From Acinetobacter tibetensis (lineage in GTDB: Bacteria; Pseudomonadota; Gammaproteobacteria; Pseudomonadales; Moraxellaceae), in the NCBI RefSeq assembly GCF_023824315.1, contig NZ_CP098732.1:2914001-2978000 (forward strand): a DNA stretch of 64,000 bases. Reading direction: 5' to 3'. The translations under genes and the position numbers were made by a program. Of this stretch, positions 59,655-64,000 are shown in pieces. Under the pieces are notes generated by a model. It worked only from the letters and a program-made list of their open reading frames with translations. It was not told the origin of the DNA and did no database searches. Every line of letters starts with the position of its first letter. Positions within the stretch are counted from its first letter, which is position 1.

Positions 59655-60431
59655 ATGACACAATCACTTCATCCTGCCGCACAGCAAGGTTTCAGTTCTG
59701 CCGCTGAACTTTATCAACAAGTCCGTCCAAATTATCCACAAGAAATTGTGATGTGGTTAAAACAACAACTCCATCTGACAGCGCAGTCGAAGGTGGTCGA
59801 TTTGGGTTCGGGTACAGGAAAATTCCTCCCTTATCTGCAACAGGTGACATCCCATATTATTGCCGTTGAACCCATTGCGGAAATGCTGGCACAATTACAG
59901 CAAGCCTATCCACAGATTGCGACCCTCCAAGCCAGCAGTGATCAGTTATCCATTGCATCGGAAAGTATTGATGCCGTCATTTGTGCCCAATCTTTCCACT
60001 GGTTTGCCACGATTGAAAGCCTGAATGAAATCCATCAAATCTTAAAACCCCATGGACAACTGGGTTTGGTCTGGAATCAACGAGATATTCAGGTGGATTG
60101 GGTCAAAGCATTGGCAGATGTGCTCGAACCGCTCGAAGGTGATACACCACGATTTCATAGCGGACAATGGCAACAAGCCTTTGAACAGCAATTTTTATTC
60201 AAACTGGATCAGATCAAAACCTTTCAGCAACTTCACATTGGACGTGTCGAAGACGTCGTGTCTGGACGGCTCCTCTCGACCAGTTTTATTGCAGCTTTAC
60301 CCAAAAGCCAACAATACCAACTGAAAGCCCAGTTTGAACAAATTGTTGCCGATTACACGGGCAAAGCAGCACAGGATGAAATTGCCTTCCCTTATGTCAC
60401 TTACGCTTATAATTTTAAGAAAACAACATAA
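59655..60431 (+). CDS. Class I SAM-dependent methyltransferase
   Basis: A 258-residue methyltransferase. The SAM-binding motif I is VVDLGSGTGKFLPYL, with the acidic end of strand 2 at AVEPIAEML and motif IV at AVICAQSFHWF, typical of the methyltransferase-11 type. The substrate is unknown. I begin at MTQSLHPAAQQGFS, which fits the family; an ATG at 59613 adds 14 residues and has AAAGGA, but placed too close. Confidence 0.82.
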   Translation: MTQSLHPAAQQGFSSAAELYQQVRPNYPQEIVMWLKQQLHLTAQSKVVDLGSGTGKFLPYLQQVTSHIIAVEPIAEMLAQLQQAYPQIATLQASSDQLSIASESIDAVICAQSFHWFATIESLNEIHQILKPHGQLGLVWNQRDIQVDWVKALADVLEPLEGDTPRFHSGQWQQAFEQQFLFKLDQIKTFQQLHIGRVEDVVSGRLLSTSFIAALPKSQQYQLKAQFEQIVADYTGKAAQDEIAFPYVTYAYNFKKTT

Positions 60432-60452
60432 ATATTCTTTAGGATAACTGAA

Positions 60453-61004
60453 ATGAAGCACTTTAAGGCTTATTTGCTCCCACTGCTCTGTAGCACTCTG
60501 CTATTCACCGCATGCAGCAAAAACAATGAAAATGATGTACCTGATCCCTCTCAAGATCGGATGATGCAAGAACTGGAATCTTCACCCATTAAGGAGTTTC
60601 CTAAAACTGCGAATGATCAACATGACATTAAACTTCTGGTCGACTATGACCGTCGTTTTAGTGAAATGAGTGATGCTATGGAAGATGAGCTCATTAAAAT
60701 GCGTGACAACGGCAGCCTCACCGATGAATTTGCTCGTAATCGCAAACAAGACAATATTCAATCGGCATTAACCATGCTCAAAGATCTGGATTTAAAAACT
60801 GAACAAGGCCGATATATTCAAGGGCTGATGGCACAATATTGGGAAAACCAAGCCAAGTTATTAAATCAAAATAGTAAGACTTCGCAAGATATTCCCAACT
60901 CAACACCCGACAATATTAAAGGCTTGGGTGAATTCCTACATGCGCAAGAACAACTGGATCATTGGGAAGCACAATATGAACCTGCTGAGAAAAGTAAGTC
61001 TTAA
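60453..61004 (+). CDS. Putative lipoprotein
   Basis: A 183-residue protein with signal peptide and lipobox LFTAC. The mature part is highly charged and helical, without cysteines after the lipobox, and has no family I can name. It starts 21 bp after the methyltransferase and is probably co-transcribed with it. Confidence 0.75.
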   Translation: MKHFKAYLLPLLCSTLLFTACSKNNENDVPDPSQDRMMQELESSPIKEFPKTANDQHDIKLLVDYDRRFSEMSDAMEDELIKMRDNGSLTDEFARNRKQDNIQSALTMLKDLDLKTEQGRYIQGLMAQYWENQAKLLNQNSKTSQDIPNSTPDNIKGLGEFLHAQEQLDHWEAQYEPAEKSKS

Positions 61005-61045
61005 CACAGATTCACCACCTAGAAAGTGAACGCTTTAAACTCAAA

Positions 61046-61080
61046 AACCAGATGCAATCTTGTTGCCATCTGGTTTTTTA
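61046..61080. terminator. Bidirectional intrinsic terminator
   Basis: AACCAGATG pairs with CATCTGGTT, extended by GCAA/TTGC with an offset, flanked by an A-run and six T. It separates the convergent lipoprotein and GFA genes. Confidence 0.88.
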
Positions 61081-61096
61081 TAGCAGTGCAATAAAT

Positions 61097-61504
61097 TTAA
61101 GGACGTTCACTGTATTGTGGCAATTCATCCTGAATGCTGTCCCACTCTGCTTTGGAGTCAACAAAAATATGCATGGTCGGTTTTTGCGTTAATGTCGTAT
61201 CTAAAGTTCCAAGGCGTAACCGATAGTACTCTGGTGTATCCGCTTTAATACTCATAATCGGCGAACCGCACTCACTGCAAAAGCAACGCTGCGTGGTTTC
61301 AGTCGACTGGTAAGCTTTGAGGAATTGTTCACCTTGCACAATTTTAAAATCTGTTTTCTTAATCGGTGCATTGGTGGCAAAGGCTGTGCCATTGGCTTTA
61401 CGGCAACGTTGGCAGTGACACTGCACAATATCGCCAATTTCACCACGCACTTCATAACGAATTGCACCACATAAACAGCTTCCCGCATAACAATGTTGTG
61501 ACAT
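61097..61504 (-). CDS. GFA-family zinc protein (DUF636)
   Basis: A 135-residue protein of the glutathione-dependent formaldehyde-activating (GFA) fold. Zinc cysteines are seen in GSCLCGAIRYEV, QCHCQRCRKANG and FCSECGSPI. Most members are not proven to act on formaldehyde, so a specific role is not assigned. Single gene. Confidence 0.9.
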   Translation of the reverse strand: MSQHCYAGSCLCGAIRYEVRGEIGDIVQCHCQRCRKANGTAFATNAPIKKTDFKIVQGEQFLKAYQSTETTQRCFCSECGSPIMSIKADTPEYYRLRLGTLDTTLTQKPTMHIFVDSKAEWDSIQDELPQYSERP

Positions 61505-61569
61505 CAGTTCAGCCCTGTGAATGAAAGAGTTTTAAATTAGCATGTCTATCTTTGGCTTTATATCACTTT

Positions 61570-62757
61570 TTAATGTGAAGCCAGATATTCATGCACTCCT
61601 TCACCTGCGGCACGTCCTGTTGCAAAACAGGCGGTTAAGAGATAGCCCCCTGTGGGTGCATCCCAATCTAGCATTTCACCACAACAAAAAATCTGTGGCT
61701 GTTGCTGCAACTGCAAATGAGCCGTTAAAGCTTCGCGTTTCACGCCACCAGCACAACTAATAGCTTCTTCGATTGGACGAAAACCTTTTAATTCAATTCG
61801 CAACTGCTTAATCTGCTGTGCTAATTTTTCAGGGTCATGCCAATCTGCTTTTGGCACCAACTCACGTACTAAACTGGCTTTTGCTGCATCTAAACCAGCT
61901 TTACGCCAGACATTACTTAAAGACTGTTTTTTACTGGGTTGTAATTTCTGCACCAACTGTGCATTGCTTAATTCAGGCAACAAATCGAGCATCAACTGCA
62001 TTTCTGACTGCTGTCTTAAAGCTCTGCCCAGTTTATAAATCAAGCCACTTTCCAAGCCATAATGGGTGATCACAATATCGCCCTGACTCTTTTCCGCAAC
62101 ATTCACCCAAGCCACAACTCGCTTTAGCGGTTGCCCAAATACCGCTTGCATAAAGGTAGACCATTCCCGTTCAACACCAGCGTTACTGGCTTGAAATGGA
62201 TTTAATTGATCTACTGCTAGCCATTGTTGCCACTGACCATCACTGCCCAATTGCGGCCAAGAAACTGCACCACATGCCAGTACAATGGCATCAAAGTCTT
62301 CACTAAATTCGCGTTGCTGAGCTAAATCTTGAATTTTTAACGTATTGGACTGAATCCCTAAGCACGAATGTCGATAATGAAATTGTATGCCCTGCTCGGT
62401 TAAGCGTTTGAGCCACGCGCGGAGTAATGGTGCAGCTTTCATCTCGACGGGGAAAATACGCCCTGACGATCCTACATAAGATTCAATACCCAAGCCCTGC
62501 ATCCAGTTTTGAATCCATGTCGCATCCCAACGGCGGATCCAATCGGAAAGCCAATCTGCCCGATCATAACGCTGAATAAATTGCTCAAACGGTTCAGCAT
62601 GTGAAATGTTCAGCCCTGTCTTCCCTGCCATTAAAAACTTGCGCGCAGCAGACGGTTTCTGTTCATATACATGCACATCATAATCCCACTGGCTTAACAT
62701 CTCAGCGGCCATTAAACCCGCAGGACCTGCACCGATAATCGCAATCCGCTTTTTCAT
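61570..62757 (-). CDS. FAD-dependent oxidoreductase, BaiN/YhiN-like (TIGR03862 type)
   Basis: A 395-residue flavoprotein. The N-terminal FAD motif is IAIIGAGPAGLMAAEMLS (residues 5-22), followed by KFLMAGKTGLNISHAE and the C-terminal FCCGEMLDWDAPTGGYLLTACFATGRAAG typical of this HI0933/YhiN-like family. Its reaction is not known. It begins three bases after the upstream methyltransferase stop and forms an operon with it. Confidence 0.88.
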   Translation of the reverse strand: MKKRIAIIGAGPAGLMAAEMLSQWDYDVHVYEQKPSAARKFLMAGKTGLNISHAEPFEQFIQRYDRADWLSDWIRRWDATWIQNWMQGLGIESYVGSSGRIFPVEMKAAPLLRAWLKRLTEQGIQFHYRHSCLGIQSNTLKIQDLAQQREFSEDFDAIVLACGAVSWPQLGSDGQWQQWLAVDQLNPFQASNAGVEREWSTFMQAVFGQPLKRVVAWVNVAEKSQGDIVITHYGLESGLIYKLGRALRQQSEMQLMLDLLPELSNAQLVQKLQPSKKQSLSNVWRKAGLDAAKASLVRELVPKADWHDPEKLAQQIKQLRIELKGFRPIEEAISCAGGVKREALTAHLQLQQQPQIFCCGEMLDWDAPTGGYLLTACFATGRAAGEGVHEYLASH

Positions 62758-62760
62758 GAC

Positions 62761-63423
62761 TTAGGCATCACTTTGTGCATCGGCAGAATTCAATTTAGGC
62801 ATATTTACCCCTGCCAATGCCTGAAAATCATCAAAGCGCGTGCTGTAATGCTCGGGTTTTTGAATCAGTAATTGCTGACATAATTCTCCACGCTCCAGAT
62901 ACTTAATCTCAAAATGGGTGCGTGCTGAATCAGAAGCAATCACCTCTTTTACATAAGGTAGCTTCCAAACCTCTTGTAGTTGTTGTTCTGCTTCTGCAAT
63001 GTATTCTGGAATATTACTGGCTAGGGTAATCTGACCACCGACTTGTAGTCGGGACAACAGAAATTCGAAAAATGGCATATTCAGCCAGCGCTGTGCAGGA
63101 TTATGTGGCTCTGGATTCGGGTATAAAATGAAAAATTGCTGAACTTGCTGCGGTGCCAAAGCATGCACAATCCACGGCAAAGCATCGGCATGCACAGTTT
63201 GTAAATTTGTTTGCCCTTCTAATTGATGCTGTTTTTGCATCGCCACAAACTTTTCGCGTGTTCGTTCTATGGCAATCAGCTTGCTGTCTGGATGCTCACG
63301 AGTAAACAACAAAGCATGCTTACCTTTACCTGCACCAATTTCCACACAAATCGGCGCTGAATCAATCATGATAAAATCACGCGGAGCATGCATATGCTGT
63401 GCTTGAAATTGACGAATCGGCAT
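62761..63423 (-). CDS. TrmB-like methyltransferase lacking the usual PDPWPK motif
   Basis: A 220-residue SAM-dependent methyltransferase. EIGAGKGKHALLFTREHPDSKLIAIERTREK is the TrmB-type SAM site, and NIPEYIAEAEQQL fits the family C-terminus. TrmB makes m7G46 in tRNA, but its usual FPDPWPKxRH loop is replaced by LYPNPEPHNPAQRW here. Therefore the substrate may differ, and a separate canonical trmB could exist elsewhere. First gene of a two-gene unit with the flavoprotein; divergent from yacG. Confidence 0.7.
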   Translation of the reverse strand: MPIRQFQAQHMHAPRDFIMIDSAPICVEIGAGKGKHALLFTREHPDSKLIAIERTREKFVAMQKQHQLEGQTNLQTVHADALPWIVHALAPQQVQQFFILYPNPEPHNPAQRWLNMPFFEFLLSRLQVGGQITLASNIPEYIAEAEQQLQEVWKLPYVKEVIASDSARTHFEIKYLERGELCQQLLIQKPEHYSTRFDDFQALAGVNMPKLNSADAQSDA

Positions 63424-63512
63424 AATCAGATCAAACTAAAGAAAATCTGCGCCAGTCTAACACTGCACAAAGTTTTGACCAAATCTTCCCATCTATTTCA
63501 CTGGAGTCTATT

Positions 63513-63686
63513 ATGCCAAAGACCTTTGCTTGCCCACGTTGTGGCAAACCTTCGACTTGGGAAGGCAATCCTTATCGACCATTTTGCTCTGAGCGTTGCA
63601 AGCTGATTGATTTAGGTGCTTGGGCAAACGATGACTATAAATTACCCACCGAAGATGCACCTCAGGCAGGAAATTCAGAAGAATAG
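63513..63686 (+). CDS. yacG: DNA gyrase inhibitor / zinc-binding protein YacG
   Basis: A 57-residue zinc-ribbon protein. The four zinc cysteines are in CPRCGK and FCSERCK, and the following [15 protein letters not shown] is the family signature. E. coli YacG binds GyrB and inhibits gyrase. A GGAG sits about nine bases before the ATG (CTGGAGTCTATT). Confidence 0.93.
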   Translation: MPKTFACPRCGKPSTWEGNPYRPFCSERCKLIDLGAWANDDYKLPTEDAPQAGNSEE

Positions 63687-63784
63687 CCTTTTATTTTTAC
63701 AATTCATCAAAACGACATACAAATCATTAATTATTTTATACATGATTATTATTTGCACAGGTGCCTTTTGGGCACCATAATATG

Positions 63785-63803
63785 AATAATGAGAATCATT
63801 CTA
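63785..63803. promoter_or_regulatory. Fur-box-like operator
   Basis: AATAATGAGAATCATTCTA matches the 19-bp Fur consensus at 15 positions and is nearly palindromic. It lies 46 bp upstream of the last gene, which suggests iron control. Confidence 0.6.
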
Positions 63804-63848
63804 TTCTTTGCTTTTGTATTGTGCTGTGTTTTATTTTGAGAATTTCCC

Positions 63849-64000
63849 ATGAAAGAATTAACCTTAAAAATATTCTTCTACCTTTCTATTGTCTTTACAT
63901 TGTGTAGCTTTATTCTCGCAATTTACGCACAAGATCTTATGTTTGTGGGGATTGGTATTTTACTGGCAATTGCAGCCGTTTTATTAGGTTTAGAGAGTAA
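63849..64000 (+). CDS. Membrane protein, partial
   Basis: An open frame of 50 codons cut by the right edge: MKELTLKIFFYLSIVFT and a second hydrophobic helix (VGIGILLAIAAVLLGL). There is no strong ribosome site. The upstream Fur-box-like site suggests iron-regulated expression. Product not identified. Confidence 0.5.
   Translation, partial: MKELTLKIFFYLSIVFTLCSFILAIYAQDLMFVGIGILLAIAAVLLGLES

Overview
The window is a chromosomal segment of a gamma-proteobacterium, most likely an environmental Acinetobacter. This rests on moderate-to-low G+C, Acinetobacter-type protein sequences (RNase E, PtsP, GlyQ/GlyS, LeuC), the rne / rluC / HAD-hydrolase neighbourhood, and many short Acinetobacter-style lipoproteins. 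Genes are densely packed on both strands and separated by clear hairpin terminators. There is no rRNA, CRISPR array, intact insertion sequence or prophage.

Region by region. 0-7.6 kb is housekeeping: leuD (partial) and leuC, a LysR regulator, a DUF2789 protein, a SerB-like HAD phosphatase, rppH, ptsP, and a tiny basic protein whose reading frame runs through its own terminator. 7.9-12.4 kb carries an OhrR-type regulator, a CurA-like reductase with a short N-terminus, an AidB-type acyl-CoA dehydrogenase and a divergent TetR regulator. 12.6-14.1 kb is a visibly A+T-rich LysE-exporter/LysR pair. 14.5-21.4 kb has a TonB-dependent siderophore receptor with a Fur-box-like site, katG, a DCC/DoxX gene pair and a metallo-beta-lactamase-fold hydrolase.

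21.6-35.3 kb is the metabolic centrepiece: an apparently complete phenylpropionate/cinnamate pathway. HcaE, HcaF, HcaC and HcaD form the ring-hydroxylating dioxygenase and HcaB makes the catechol. MhpB cleaves the ring, MhpC hydrolyses the product, and MhpD, MhpE and MhpF take the resulting oxopentenoate to pyruvate and acetyl-CoA. An OprD-type porin and an HcaR-like LysR regulator sit inside the cluster. The order differs from Escherichia coli: mhpB lies between hcaB and hcaD, and mhpDFE, the porin and mhpC are separate units. A sigma-54-like -24/-12 element precedes mhpD.

35.8-52 kb returns to core functions: a glutathione S-transferase, a WYL regulator, a HAD hydrolase, rluC, rne with a long structured leader, an acyl-CoA synthetase, three identical tRNA-Lys genes, small envelope proteins, an HPP-CBS membrane protein and glyQS. 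Directly after glyS is a foreign-looking A+T-rich 811-residue gene joining a PD-(D/E)XK nuclease-like domain to a P-loop ATPase. It is the best candidate here for an undescribed, possibly phage-defence, function. The rest (54.7-64 kb) holds lipoproteins, two paralogous exported repeat-rich proteins, a 2-hydroxyacid dehydrogenase, an alpha/beta hydrolase, methyltransferases, a GFA-family protein, a flavoprotein, yacG (too short for an ordinary ORF list) and the start of a membrane protein behind a Fur-box-like site.

Three signals explained by no gene stand out: a structured repeat present twice with compensatory base changes in its stems (23.9 and 38.0 kb), the terminator inside the small ORF at 7.5 kb, and the terminator-like hairpin just before rne.
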